Notes under the pieces: model-generated
What the model was told of the DNA's origin: nothing
The model's database searches: none
The model's input: only the letters and a program-made list of their open reading frames with translations
Shown here: positions 7,819-16,505 of the stretch, piece after piece
Layout: the number at the start of each line of letters is the position of its first letter
Position numbering within the stretch: the stretch's first letter is position 1
Source: Flavobacterium sp. PMTSA4
GTDB lineage: Bacteria > Bacteroidota > Bacteroidia > Flavobacteriales > Flavobacteriaceae
Assembly (NCBI RefSeq): GCF_032098525.1
Contig: NZ_CP134890.1
Span: 2,976,001 to 3,040,000 of the forward strand
DNA: 64,000 nucleotides
Reading direction: 5' to 3'
Made by a program: the position numbers and the translations under genes

Positions 7819-8871
7819 ATGAAAATAGTTGTTGCCTTTTTATTGTTTTTTTCACTAGAACTCTCTGCTCAAGAGCTAACCTTAGAACAAGCCAATCACT
7901 TGGCTACTTTGCCCATCAAATGTTTGCAACAAGAATATCCCAATAAACTAAGCCAACTGCTGATAGACAGCACCGAAATACAAGCGCCAAAAGTGTTGCA
8001 TCCTGCCTTTTATGGTTGTTTTGATTGGCATTCATCGGTTCACGGACATTGGAGTTTGGTTTTCCTCTTAAACCATTTCCCCAATTTGAAAAACAAAGAG
8101 GAAATCATTAAAAAACTTCAAATCAACCTGTCTAAAGCAAACATTCAAGCCGAAATAGATTATCTCAACAAAGCTCACGAAAAGTCATTCGAAAGAACCT
8201 ACGGTTGGAACTGGTTGCTAAAACTGCAATTGGAACTTGAAACTTCAAAAGAACCTTTCGCGAAGGAATTGGCGCAAAACCTGAAACCATTATCGAACTT
8301 ATTAATTGAAAGATACATCGAGTTTTTACCCAAGTTGTTGTATCCAATCCGTGTTGGAACACATTCGAGCACTGCGTTTGGGCTAACCATGGCGTGGGAT
8401 TATGCGGTGTATTCTAACAACACTCTTTTTCAAAAAAGCATTGAAGTAAATGCAAAACGATTGTTTCTTACTGATAAAGATTGCCCGTTAAACTGGGAGC
8501 CAAGCGGCACCGATTTTCTTTCGCCTTGTTTGGAAGAAATGGCCATCATGGAACGCGTACTTCCTAAAAAAGAATTCATCAAATGGCTAAAAGACTTTGC
8601 GCCGAAGTTGTTTTCTAAAAAATTCTATTGGGAAGTAGCCAAAGTATCTGATAGAAGTGATGGACATTTAGTGCATCTTGATGGCTTGAATTTCAGCCGC
8701 GCCTGGAATTTTTATCACCTTGCTAATCAATATCCAAAAGAGTTTGCGCATCTAAAGAAAGTTGCCGATTATCATTTACAATTCTCTTTGGCATCCGTAG
8801 TTGATGGAAACTATGAAGGCGAACATTGGTTGGCTTCGTTTGCTTTGCGTGCTTTTGAGGAGAAAAAGTAA
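7819..8871 (+). CDS. Exported DUF2891 family protein
   Basis: A 350-residue protein with a Sec signal peptide (MKIVVAFLLFFSLELSAQ, cleavage after SAQ). The mature part has the DUF2891 pattern: HPAFYGCFDWHSSVHGHWSL near residue 55-75, RVGTHSSTAFGL near 178, DFLSPCLEEMAIM near 230 and HLDGLNFSRAW near 290. The repeated His, Trp and Asp residues resemble an alpha/alpha-barrel hydrolase, but no activity is established that I know of. It is probably periplasmic. Confidence 0.85.
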   Translation: MKIVVAFLLFFSLELSAQELTLEQANHLATLPIKCLQQEYPNKLSQLLIDSTEIQAPKVLHPAFYGCFDWHSSVHGHWSLVFLLNHFPNLKNKEEIIKKLQINLSKANIQAEIDYLNKAHEKSFERTYGWNWLLKLQLELETSKEPFAKELAQNLKPLSNLLIERYIEFLPKLLYPIRVGTHSSTAFGLTMAWDYAVYSNNTLFQKSIEVNAKRLFLTDKDCPLNWEPSGTDFLSPCLEEMAIMERVLPKKEFIKWLKDFAPKLFSKKFYWEVAKVSDRSDGHLVHLDGLNFSRAWNFYHLANQYPKEFAHLKKVADYHLQFSLASVVDGNYEGEHWLASFALRAFEEKK

Positions 8872-8882
8872 ATTCAAATAAC

Positions 8883-8921
8883 TATTTTTGCCACTCGAGA
8901 CCTTTAGGTCGAACAGTTCGA
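8883..8921 (+). promoter_or_regulatory. Promoter box followed by two overlapping palindromes
   Basis: TATTTTTG (8883-8890) fits TAnnTTTG. In the leader of the next gene follow GACCTTTAGGTC (8899-8910, five base pairs) and TCGAACAGTTCGA (8909-8921, a perfect six-base-pair palindrome about a central base). They overlap by two bases. They could be an operator or a fragment of a dispersed repeat. Confidence 0.45.
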
Positions 8922-8936
8922 AGAAAAAAATATACT

Positions 8937-10496
8937 ATGCCACGCGAATACCAGTTTCAAGTTTCACCCGAAGTTGCAGCCAGTGAACATTTGCTCAACC
9001 AACACGTGGCAAAACAATTCCAAATTTCTCTCAAAGAGATTCAAAAGACCATTGTTTTAAAACGCTCTATTGATGCCCGACAAAAGGCAGTTAAAATAAA
9101 CATCAAAGCTAAAGTTTATTTTACTGGAGAAGATTTCACTGAAGCTCCAATAGCATTACCCGAATATCCAAACGTGTCTAATGCCCAAGAAGTTATCATC
9201 ATTGGCGCAGGACCAGCAGGACTTTTCGCAGCCTTACAATTAATAGAACTAGGATTAAAACCAATAGTTATTGAACGCGGGAAAGATGTTCGAGGCAGAA
9301 GACGCGATTTAAAAGCAATCAATATTGATCATATTGTAAATGAAGATTCTAATTATTGTTTTGGCGAAGGCGGAGCCGGAACGTATTCGGATGGAAAGCT
9401 TTATACACGTTCTAAAAAACGTGGTGATGTGGATAGAATCCTTCAGTTGTTAGTAGCCTTCGGAGCAACACCAGAAATATTGGTAGAAGCGCATCCACAT
9501 ATTGGGACTAATAAGTTACCGCAAATCATTCAAGACATCAGAGAGAAAATCATTGAATGTGGAGGACAAGTAATGTTTGAAACTCGTGTCACTGATTTTA
9601 TTATTAAAGCCAATGAGATTCATGGCGTAGTGCTTCAAAATGGTGATACTATAACTGCCAACAAAGTAATTCTAGCAACAGGACATTCGGCACGAGATAT
9701 TTTTGAATTATTAGACCGAAAGAAAATATTAATAGAAGCCAAACCTTTTGCATTAGGCGTTCGTGCAGAGCATCCTCAGGAATTAATCGATAAGATACAA
9801 TACAGTTGTGATTTTCGCGGAGACTATTTACCACCAGCGCCATACTCGATAGTAAAACAAGTCAATGGTCGCGGTATGTATTCGTTCTGCATGTGTCCCG
9901 GCGGCGTTATTGCACCGTGTGCTACAAGTCCCGGCGAAGTAGTGACCAACGGTTGGTCGCCATCCAAGCGCGACCAAGTTACAGCCAACTCCGGAATAGT
10001 AGTAGAGCTGAAAGTAGAAGATTTTAAACCGTTTGCCAAGTTTGGCGCTTTAGCAGGAATGAAATTTCAAAAGGCAATAGAACAAAAAGCATGGCACTTA
10101 GCAGGGGAAACCCAAAGAGTACCAGCCCAACGCATGGTTGATTTTTCAAAGAAGCAACTTTCAACCTCTATACCTAAAACTTCTTATGTTCCAGGAACAA
10201 CTTCAGTAGAGCTAGGCGAAGTATTTCCAGGGTTTTTAACCCAAATCATGCGTGAAGGTTTTCAGGAATTTGGTAAATCAATGAAAGGTTATTTCACTAA
10301 TGAAGCCATATTGCACGCACCCGAAAGCAGAACATCGTCACCAGTTAGAATTCCAAGGGATAACTATACTTTAGAACATCCACAAATCAAAGGATTGTAT
10401 CCATGTGGCGAAGGCGCTGGTTTTGCCGGAGGAATTATTTCAGCAGCCATCGATGGCGAAAAATGTGCTTTGAAAATTGCTGAGGTGTTAAAATAA
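8937..10496 (+). CDS. FAD-dependent dehydrogenase (COG2509-like NAD(P)/FAD oxidoreductase)
   Basis: A 519-residue flavoprotein. An N-terminal region of about 80 residues precedes the FAD Rossmann fold at about 84-115 (VIIIGAGPAGLFAALQLIEL, ending in an acidic residue before RG). Further family marks are CFGEGGAGTYSDGKLYTRSK near 140, a second dinucleotide-binding strand (KVILATGHSA) near 245, FCMCPGGVIAPCATSPGEVV near 320 and YPCGEGAGFAGGIISAAIDG near the end. The substrate of this family is not known. It has no signal peptide, so it is cytoplasmic. Confidence 0.9.
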   Translation: MPREYQFQVSPEVAASEHLLNQHVAKQFQISLKEIQKTIVLKRSIDARQKAVKINIKAKVYFTGEDFTEAPIALPEYPNVSNAQEVIIIGAGPAGLFAALQLIELGLKPIVIERGKDVRGRRRDLKAINIDHIVNEDSNYCFGEGGAGTYSDGKLYTRSKKRGDVDRILQLLVAFGATPEILVEAHPHIGTNKLPQIIQDIREKIIECGGQVMFETRVTDFIIKANEIHGVVLQNGDTITANKVILATGHSARDIFELLDRKKILIEAKPFALGVRAEHPQELIDKIQYSCDFRGDYLPPAPYSIVKQVNGRGMYSFCMCPGGVIAPCATSPGEVVTNGWSPSKRDQVTANSGIVVELKVEDFKPFAKFGALAGMKFQKAIEQKAWHLAGETQRVPAQRMVDFSKKQLSTSIPKTSYVPGTTSVELGEVFPGFLTQIMREGFQEFGKSMKGYFTNEAILHAPESRTSSPVRIPRDNYTLEHPQIKGLYPCGEGAGFAGGIISAAIDGEKCALKIAEVLK

Positions 10497-10499
10497 AAC

Positions 10500-10517
10500 G
10501 TCCCAATTTCTTGGGAC
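10500..10517. terminator. Bidirectional hairpin between convergent genes
   Basis: GTCCCAA (10500-10506), loop TTTC, TTGGGAC (10511-10517). It sits in the 27 bases between the stops of the FAD dehydrogenase and msrBA. Flanking T-runs are weak. Confidence 0.6.
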
Positions 10518-10523
10518 ATCCTA

Positions 10524-11654
10524 TTAATTCTTTTTCAATCTATCTTTAAAAACCTTTTCAAACTTTTCAACCTTAGGTTGAATAACCATTTGACAATATG
10601 GTTTGTTTTGATTTTGCGCATAATAGTTTTGATGATAGCTTTCGGCAGGATAAAATTCGTCTAACTTTTCAATAGAGGTAACAATTTTGCCATCAAAAAC
10701 CTTTTCATTTAATTCTTTGATGATGCTTTCGGCTGCTTTTTTCTCTTCAGCATTTTTATAAAATATTGCCGACCGGTATTGTGTGCCAACATCGGCACCT
10801 TGACGGTTTAAAGTTGTTGGATCATGAACGGTGAAAAAGACTTGAAAGATTTCGTCTAAGTTGGTTTTTGTTTTATCATAAGTAATCTCAACTACTTCGG
10901 CTGCACCGGTTCTTCCTGAGCAAACTTCCTCATAACTTGGGTTTATGGCGTTGCCGCCAGCATAACCAGAAACTACTTTTTCTACACCTTGCAGGTTTTC
11001 ATAAACTGCTTCCACACACCAAAAACAACCACCAGCCAAAACAATCTTTTGCTTCGCCTGTTCGCTATCGCTCGAGTCAAGGTTGGAATTGTTAGTAGTT
11101 GAAACTTTGTAAGGAACAAAATCTAGCGAAACTGCATTCATACAGTAACGTTTTCCTGTTGGTTCTGGACCATCGTCAAACAAATGACCTAAATGACTGT
11201 TGCATCTTCCACAAAGTGCTTCTGTTCGACGCATACCATAGGAATTATCAGGTTTGAAAATGATACTTTCTTTATTGTCTTGTTCAAAAAAGCTTGGCCA
11301 ACCACAAGAACTTGTAAACTTTTGGTTGGACTCGAACAACTTATAACCACAAACGGAACAATAATAAGTCCCTTTGGTTTCATCGTTCCACATGGTTCCG
11401 GTGAAAGCTCTTTCGGTATCAGCTTCTCGAGCTACTGCGTATAAATTTGGAGGAAGAATTTTTTTCCATTCTTCGTTTGATACGTTTAGTTTTTTAGTAT
11501 CCGTGTTTGAGTAGTATGGGTTTTCGGGTTTGTTGATTACGTTTTGCATAGATTTTTCCTTTGTAGATTTTTTGTTTGTTGATTGTCCACATGCATTTAA
11601 GGTGAACATAATCAGAAGTAAAAGTGCGTATTTTATTTTGAATATTTTTTTCAT
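10524..11654 (-). CDS. msrBA: Lipoprotein methionine sulfoxide reductase, MsrB-MsrA fusion
   Basis: A lipoprotein signal (MKKIFKIKYALLLLIMFTLN, cysteine of NAC at about 22) places this 376-residue enzyme in the cell envelope. MsrB comes first (about residues 58-180): zinc cysteines in YYCSVCGY and ALCGRCNSHLGH, and the catalytic Cys in KRYCMNAVSLDF. MsrA follows (about 200-360) with GGCFWCVEAVYENLQGV holding the catalytic Cys. Together they repair R and S forms of methionine sulfoxide. All key residues are present, so both halves should work. Confidence 0.95.
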   Translation of the reverse strand: MKKIFKIKYALLLLIMFTLNACGQSTNKKSTKEKSMQNVINKPENPYYSNTDTKKLNVSNEEWKKILPPNLYAVAREADTERAFTGTMWNDETKGTYYCSVCGYKLFESNQKFTSSCGWPSFFEQDNKESIIFKPDNSYGMRRTEALCGRCNSHLGHLFDDGPEPTGKRYCMNAVSLDFVPYKVSTTNNSNLDSSDSEQAKQKIVLAGGCFWCVEAVYENLQGVEKVVSGYAGGNAINPSYEEVCSGRTGAAEVVEITYDKTKTNLDEIFQVFFTVHDPTTLNRQGADVGTQYRSAIFYKNAEEKKAAESIIKELNEKVFDGKIVTSIEKLDEFYPAESYHQNYYAQNQNKPYCQMVIQPKVEKFEKVFKDRLKKN

Positions 11655-11786
11655 AGCCGTTTATTTATATACAAATTTACTATTCATATACTAGAATTAT
11701 TGTCTTCTAGTTTACAAAATATTGGGATTTAAGGAAAGTTTAACGCTTGTTAAATCGCTCTAATTAGTAAGGCTTGATTTTTTTCG

Positions 11787-11794
11787 TATTTTTG
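11787..11794 (+). promoter_or_regulatory. Candidate -7 box of the idi operon
   Basis: TATTTTTG fits TAnnTTTG and ends 16 bases before the idi ATG at 11811. Confidence 0.5.
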
Positions 11795-11810
11795 AGCATC
11801 AATAAAGTCT

Positions 11811-12338
11811 ATGAAAGAAGAACAAGTTATATTGGTTAATAAAAATGATGAGCCAATTGGGTTAATGAATAAGCTTGAAGCGCATGAAAAAGCAGTGTTA
11901 CATCGTGCTTTTTCTGTTTTTATTTTGAATAAAAATAATGAGATAATGCTTCAGCAACGTGCTCATCATAAATATCATTCGCCTTTGTTGTGGACTAATA
12001 CTTGTTGCAGTCATCAACGCGATGGTGAAACTAATATTCAGGCAGGAACCAGAAGATTATTTGAAGAAATGGGTTTTAAAACAGAACTCAAAGAATTGTT
12101 TCATTTTATTTACAAAGCACCTTTTGATAATGGATTGACAGAACATGAGTTAGACCATGTGATGATTGGATATTACAATGATGAGCCACAAATAAATCCT
12201 GAAGAAGTGGAAAGTTGGAAATGGATGAAAATTGAAGATGTCAAAGAAGATATGATTCAAAATCCGGCTATTTATACAGTTTGGTTTAAGATTATTTTTG
12301 ATGAGTTTTATCATTATTTAGAAGATCACAAATTTTAA
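11811..12338 (+). CDS. idi: Isopentenyl-diphosphate delta-isomerase, type I
   Basis: A 175-residue Nudix-fold enzyme that interconverts isopentenyl and dimethylallyl diphosphate in isoprenoid synthesis. The active-site cysteine is in LLWTNTCCSHQRDGE (about residue 66), followed by the Nudix-like RRLFEEMGF and the metal-binding glutamates in ENHELDH-like sequence (here TEHELDHVMIG near 118). Length matches the family. It opens a run of four genes with gaps of 12, 0 and 9 bases. Confidence 0.93.
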   Translation: MKEEQVILVNKNDEPIGLMNKLEAHEKAVLHRAFSVFILNKNNEIMLQQRAHHKYHSPLLWTNTCCSHQRDGETNIQAGTRRLFEEMGFKTELKELFHFIYKAPFDNGLTEHELDHVMIGYYNDEPQINPEEVESWKWMKIEDVKEDMIQNPAIYTVWFKIIFDEFYHYLEDHKF

Positions 12339-12350
12339 CAAAACCTAAAA

Positions 12351-12761
12351 ATGAAAGTAACAGTTTCAAGAAAAGCGCATTTCAATGCTGCCCATCGATT
12401 GTATCGAAAAGAGTGGTCTATGGAGCAAAATGATGATGTTTTTGGTAAATGTAATAATCCAAATTATCACGGGCATAATTATGAATTAATCGTCTCTGTT
12501 ACTGGTGAAATTGATCAGGAAACGGGTTTTGTAATCGATGTTAAGATTTTATCACACTTGATTTATGAACTTATTGAAAAAGAATTTGACCATAAAAACT
12601 TGAATCTGGATGTTCCAGAATTCCATGATTTGAATCCTACTGCCGAAAATATTGCAGTCGTAATTTGGAATAAATTAAGAGGTTTTATAGATAATCGTAA
12701 AGAGTTAGAGGTTACTTTATATGAAACGCCACGAAATTTTGTAAGCTATAAAGGAAATTAA
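12351..12761 (+). CDS. queD: 6-carboxytetrahydropterin synthase (QueD/PTPS family)
   Basis: A 136-residue enzyme with the zinc-binding histidines in FNAAHRL and YHGHNY, the catalytic Cys in FGKCNNPNYHGH, and DHKNLNLD plus PTAENIAV downstream. In bacteria the family usually makes 6-carboxytetrahydropterin from dihydroneopterin triphosphate for queuosine and other deazapurines; the motif alone cannot exclude a pterin role. Its stop abuts the next ATG (TAAATG). Confidence 0.88.
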   Translation: MKVTVSRKAHFNAAHRLYRKEWSMEQNDDVFGKCNNPNYHGHNYELIVSVTGEIDQETGFVIDVKILSHLIYELIEKEFDHKNLNLDVPEFHDLNPTAENIAVVIWNKLRGFIDNRKELEVTLYETPRNFVSYKGN

Positions 12762-13214
12762 ATGGCATTGCAAAAAGGTGATAAAGTTCCAAGTTTTACA
12801 TCAACTGATAATGATGGAAAGCCTTTTAATTCTGATGATTATGTTGGAAAAAAAGCATTAGTAATTTACTTTTATCCAAAAGATGACACCAGAGTTTGCA
12901 CTCAGCAAGCATGTAGTTTCAGGGATTTTTATGAAATCTTTAAAGAACATGATGCAGAAGTTATAGGTGTAAGCAGCGATTCTGTAAAGTCACATCAAAG
13001 GTTTGCTGAAAAACACAATTTACCTTTTATTCTATTGTCAGATTCAGATAAAAAGCTCTGAAAACTTTTTGGAGTTCCAAATGATTTATTGGGGTTAATT
13101 CCGGGAAGAGTTACTTATATTATTGATAAAAATGGAATTGTTCAATTGGTTTTCAATAGTATGTCTGGTGAAATTCATATCGAAAAAGCACTTGAAATTA
13201 TCAAAAGAATGTAA
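12762..13214 (+). pseudogene. bcp: Thioredoxin-dependent peroxiredoxin (BCP/PrxQ) interrupted by an in-frame TGA
   Basis: A complete 150-residue PrxQ frame runs from the ATG at 12762 to the TAA at 13212-13214, with one internal TGA at 13059-13061 (codon 100). Before it stand FYPKDDTRVCTQQACSFRD, with peroxidatic Cys and a resolving Cys five residues on. After it the frame continues as KLFGVPNDLLGLIPGRVTYI to the normal end. A C-to-T change in a CGA arginine codon explains it. The truncated 99-residue product would lack strands of the thioredoxin fold. Recent mutation or a sequencing error is likely; selenocysteine is not, because the position is not a catalytic Cys. Confidence 0.85.
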
Positions 13215-13223
13215 GTTTGCACT

Positions 13224-14192
13224 ATGAATAATTCTTTATATCCATTGCAATTTGAACCCATTTTGAAAGAAAGAATTTGGGGTGGAACAAAACTCAGAGA
13301 TGTTTTAAATAAACCTATTACTTCCGATATAACTGGTGAAAGTTGGGAAATATCGACAGTTCAGAATGATGTAAGTATTGTTTCTAATGGAATTTTTAAA
13401 GGAAAATCACTAAATGAACTTATTGATAAATTTCCTCTTGATATTTTAGGAGAAAAAGTCATTTCTAAATTCGGTAAGCAATTTCCATTACTTTTTAAAT
13501 TTCTTGATGCTCGTGAAGATTTATCCATTCAAGTACATCCAAATGATAAATTAGCAAATAAACGTCATAATTCCTTTGGTAAAACCGAAATGTGGTATGT
13601 AATGCAAGCTGATGATAGCGCAAAACTGATTGTTGGGTTTAAAGAAAAATCATCCAGAGAAGAATATTTAAAACATTTAAATGAAAACACTTTAGTTACA
13701 ATTTTAGATACTAAGGAAGTAAAGAAAGGCGATGTTTTCTTTTTAGCAACAGGTACTGTTCATGCTATTGGAGCAGGAACTTTAATTGCTGAAATTCAGC
13801 AAACTTCTGATATTACCTATCGTTTATATGATTTTGATAGAGTAGATGCCAATGGAAATAAAAGAGAATTGCATATAGATTTAGCTTTAGATGCTATTAA
13901 TTATGATGTTGTTGCTTCTGAAAAAGAATATTCAAAGGAAGTTAATGTTTCCAATGAAATTGTGAATTGTGATTACTTTACTACTCATTTTGTTCCTTTA
14001 AATGGAAATTATTCTGTTAAAAAAAATAAGGATTCATTTTATGTTTACATGTGCGTAGAAGGAGAATTTGAGTTAGAATTTGAAAATCAAAAGGATTATT
14101 ATAAAAAAGGAGATTCAATTTTAATTCCAGCTTCTATTAATGATTATTCTTTTAGTGGTAAAGCTTCATTATTAGAAATTTACATTTCTTAG
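13224..14192 (+). CDS. manA: Mannose-6-phosphate isomerase, class I
   Basis: A 322-residue cupin enzyme linking fructose 6-phosphate to mannose 6-phosphate, feeding mannose-containing glycans. The family signature is visible: LKERIWGGTKL near residue 15, ESWEIS near 40, LSIQVHPND with zinc ligands near 97, KTEMWYV, and GTVHAIGAGTLIAEIQQ near 180. It starts nine bases after the peroxiredoxin frame and is last in the operon. Confidence 0.93.
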   Translation: MNNSLYPLQFEPILKERIWGGTKLRDVLNKPITSDITGESWEISTVQNDVSIVSNGIFKGKSLNELIDKFPLDILGEKVISKFGKQFPLLFKFLDAREDLSIQVHPNDKLANKRHNSFGKTEMWYVMQADDSAKLIVGFKEKSSREEYLKHLNENTLVTILDTKEVKKGDVFFLATGTVHAIGAGTLIAEIQQTSDITYRLYDFDRVDANGNKRELHIDLALDAINYDVVASEKEYSKEVNVSNEIVNCDYFTTHFVPLNGNYSVKKNKDSFYVYMCVEGEFELEFENQKDYYKKGDSILIPASINDYSFSGKASLLEIYIS

Positions 14193-14193
14193 T

Positions 14194-14222
14194 TTGAATT
14201 CTAAAGTTTTAGTGTAATTTTG
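14194..14222 (+). promoter_or_regulatory. Promoter of the 88-residue protein gene
   Basis: TTG (14194-14196), 18 bases, TAATTTTG (14215-14222). This is a full two-part Bacteroidota promoter with the ATG 25 bases downstream. Confidence 0.65.
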
Positions 14223-14246
14223 CACCAAATTTAAAAACAACAGAAA

Positions 14247-14513
14247 ATGCCAAGTGTAAAGAATTTAAAAAAAGATATTAATTTTGTTTTAGGAGATATT
14301 ATTGAAGCAGTTTACATTCATGAAATGACAACTGACGGAAAGCCTTCAGACAAATCAAACGCTATTATTGATGAGGCTATTTCTTCGTTTGATGCTTTAA
14401 TTACTAAGGTAAACGCAAAAAATGTTGAAAATAAAAAAGCACACTTCAAACAAATCAATGTAGAATTAGAACAAGTTGCTAATCAATTGGTTGAAAAGAT
14501 AAACGCTTTATAA
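14247..14513 (+). CDS. Small conserved helical protein (88 aa)
   Basis: An 88-residue protein predicted to be all helix, with no signal peptide and charged heptad-like spacing (ISSFDALITKVNAK, VELEQVANQLVEKINAL). A complete promoter precedes it and it is monocistronic, ahead of a tRNA gene. I recognise it only as a type of small conserved protein of Flavobacteriaceae; no function can be given. Confidence 0.75.
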   Translation: MPSVKNLKKDINFVLGDIIEAVYIHEMTTDGKPSDKSNAIIDEAISSFDALITKVNAKNVENKKAHFKQINVELEQVANQLVEKINAL

Positions 14514-14546
14514 AGCAAAAAAAGAACAAAAAAGTGCAAAAATATT

Positions 14547-14576
14547 TTGGAAATTGATTTTCTAAAAATATATTTG
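14547..14576 (+). promoter_or_regulatory. Promoter of tRNA-Thr
   Basis: TTG (14547-14549), exactly 19 bases, TATATTTG (14569-14576). It is an ideal two-part promoter with the tRNA 5-prime end 16 bases on. Confidence 0.75.
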
Positions 14577-14591
14577 CAAACGAATTGAGAC

Positions 14592-14665
14592 GCCGGTGTA
14601 GCTCAGCTGGCTAGAGCAGCTGATTTGTAATCAGCAGGTCGTGGGTTCGAGTCCCTCTATCGGCT
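14592..14665 (+). tRNA. tRNA-Thr (anticodon TGT)
   Basis: 74 bases with a complete cloverleaf: acceptor GCCGGTG with TATCGGC (two G-U pairs), D-arm GCTCAGCTGGCTAGAGC, anticodon stem GCTGA/TCAGC around loop TTTGTAA with TGT at 14626-14628, and T-arm GTGGGTTCGAGTCCC. CCA is not encoded. Confidence 0.96.
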
Positions 14666-14672
14666 CAATTAT

Positions 14673-14704
14673 AAAACCATCACAGAAATGTGGTGGTTTT
14701 TTGT
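14673..14704 (+). terminator. Terminator after tRNA-Thr
   Basis: AAAACCATCAC (14673-14683) pairs with GTGGTGGTTTT (14690-14700, one G-U pair), followed by further Ts. Confidence 0.75.
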
Positions 14705-14764
14705 TTTATAACATTTGTAAACCGTTTTAATAATTATCTTTGTCGGCTTTTTTAAAATAATCAT

Positions 14765-15679
14765 ATGTCAAATAATAATGTATTAAAAGGAGTTTTCTTG
14801 GTTGGTCTTGGCGCTACAAGCTACGGTATGTTGGCCACTTTTGTAAAACTTGCTTATAGCGATGTAAGTTCGCAAGGACTTCATTATACACCTGCTGAAG
14901 TAATTACAGCTCAATTTGTCATTGGGATTATGATTGTTTTAGGGATTAATGCATTTCAGAAAAATAGAAAAGGAGCAAAGAATATAGTTAAGGCTTCATC
15001 AATGGATATTAAGAAATTGATGTTGGTTGGAACATCAACTGGGTTAACAAGTATATTTTATTACTTAGCTGTAAAATTCATTCCGGTTTCAATTGGAATA
15101 GTTTTGTTGATGCAAACCGTTTGGATGGGAGTAGTTTTAGAAATGATTTTAGAAAAAAAATATCCATCAAAGATTAAAATTATTGCAGTTTTGATTGTTC
15201 TTTTTGGAACAGCTTTAGCCACAAATTTATTTAACAATACCATTGAGTTAGACTGGAGAGGAATTGTTTTGGGACTTTTGGCAGCAGCTTCTTTTACGAC
15301 AACCATGTTTGCTGCAAATAAAGTTGCATTAAATATTTCCTCAGCACAGCGAAGTCTGTACATGCTTTTGGGAGGAATAGTGGTTGTTTTTATTTTTGCA
15401 ATAATTACCCAAAAAACACCATTTAACTTCGATATTTTCTATAAATGGGGAATAATCATAGCACTTTTCGGGACAGTTATTCCGCCAATTTTACTTAATG
15501 CAGGTTTTCCACTTACAGGAATTGGTCTTGGTAGCATAGTTTCTGCATTAGAGTTGCCCGTTTCTGTTATGATGGCTTTTGTGTTCTTGAACGAGTCAGT
15601 AGTATTTTCACAATGGATTGGTATTTCATTAATTATATTGGCTATCATAATGATGAATCTAAAATTCAAGAAATATTAA
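14765..15679 (+). CDS. EamA/DMT-superfamily transporter
   Basis: A 304-residue inner-membrane protein with about ten hydrophobic helices in two EamA repeats. The first repeat ends around residue 145 and the second begins near DWRGIVLGLLAAASFTTTMF. The C-terminal helix pair LELPVSVMMAFVFLNESV is the usual EamA end motif. Drug, amino-acid or metabolite export is typical of the family; the substrate is not predictable here. Confidence 0.88.
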   Translation: MSNNNVLKGVFLVGLGATSYGMLATFVKLAYSDVSSQGLHYTPAEVITAQFVIGIMIVLGINAFQKNRKGAKNIVKASSMDIKKLMLVGTSTGLTSIFYYLAVKFIPVSIGIVLLMQTVWMGVVLEMILEKKYPSKIKIIAVLIVLFGTALATNLFNNTIELDWRGIVLGLLAAASFTTTMFAANKVALNISSAQRSLYMLLGGIVVVFIFAIITQKTPFNFDIFYKWGIIIALFGTVIPPILLNAGFPLTGIGLGSIVSALELPVSVMMAFVFLNESVVFSQWIGISLIILAIIMMNLKFKKY

Positions 15680-15731
15680 GATTTGTATTGTTATTTTCTT
15701 AAATTTGATAATCAACTAAAAATCAATATTT

Positions 15732-16433
15732 ATGAAAAAACTATTTGCAGAATTTTTTGGAACCTACTGGTTAGTATTTGGAGGTTGTGGTAGTGCACTT
15801 TTTGCAGCAGGATTTCCTGATTTAGGAATTGGATTTGCTGGTGTAGCATTAGCATTTGGACTTACGGTTTTAACAATGGCATACGCTGTTGGACACATTT
15901 CTGGTGGACATTTTAATCCAGCAGTTTCTTTTGGGCTTTGGGCTGGTGGAAGATTTTCAGCAAAAGAATTATTATCCTACATTGTTTCTCAATGTCTTGG
16001 AGCTATAGCGGCAGCAGGAACATTGTTTTTTATTCTTTCTGGAAAAGAAGGTTTTGCGATTGATAATACCAAAGCTGGAGCTTTTGCCACTAATGGTTAT
16101 GATGCATTTTCTCCAGATGGTTATTCAATGATTGCGGCATTTACAGCTGAATTTGTTTTGACATTGTTTTTTTTGTTGGTTATTCTTGGCGCAACAGATA
16201 AGCTGGCTAATGGAAAGTTTGCTGGAGTTGCAATAGGTTTAGCTTTAACCTTAATTCATTTGATTAGTATTCCAATTACTAATACATCTGTAAATCCTGC
16301 GCGTTCTACATCTCAAGCTATTTTTGCGCAAGGTGAATCACTTTCTCAACTTTGGTTATTTTGGTTAGCTCCAATTTTAGGTGCAATTGTTGGTGGATTG
16401 ATTTATAAAAATTTACTTCAAAAGGAAGAATAA
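15732..16433 (+). CDS. aqpZ: Aquaporin Z
   Basis: A 233-residue, six-helix water channel. Both pore motifs are present: GGHFNPAVSFGLW near residue 60 and SVNPARSTSQAIF near 188, with the arginine of the selectivity filter directly after the second NPA. GGCGSALFAAG near the start and the narrow-filter histidine in LIHLISIPIT also fit AqpZ rather than a glycerol facilitator. Confidence 0.94.
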   Translation: MKKLFAEFFGTYWLVFGGCGSALFAAGFPDLGIGFAGVALAFGLTVLTMAYAVGHISGGHFNPAVSFGLWAGGRFSAKELLSYIVSQCLGAIAAAGTLFFILSGKEGFAIDNTKAGAFATNGYDAFSPDGYSMIAAFTAEFVLTLFFLLVILGATDKLANGKFAGVAIGLALTLIHLISIPITNTSVNPARSTSQAIFAQGESLSQLWLFWLAPILGAIVGGLIYKNLLQKEE

Positions 16434-16493
16434 ATTATTAATAAGTGTTTTTTAATAAAGAGAAAAGAATGTAGTTTTCATTTTTTTTCTCTT

Positions 16494-16501
16494 TATTTTT
16501 G
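16494..16501 (+). promoter_or_regulatory. Candidate -7 box only five bases from the alkB start
   Basis: TATTTTTG fits TAnnTTTG and ends four bases before the ATG at 16506. If used, the transcript would be leaderless or nearly so. AAAGAGAAAA (about 16457) and TTTTTCTCTTT (about 16485) just upstream may form the aqpZ terminator. Confidence 0.35.
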
Positions 16502-16505
16502 TGTA

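Noticed and set aside
13059..13061. Selenocysteine at the TGA in the peroxiredoxin gene
   Set aside because: The expected residue is not Cys, no SECIS-like hairpin is apparent after the codon, and no selenium genes are in the window.
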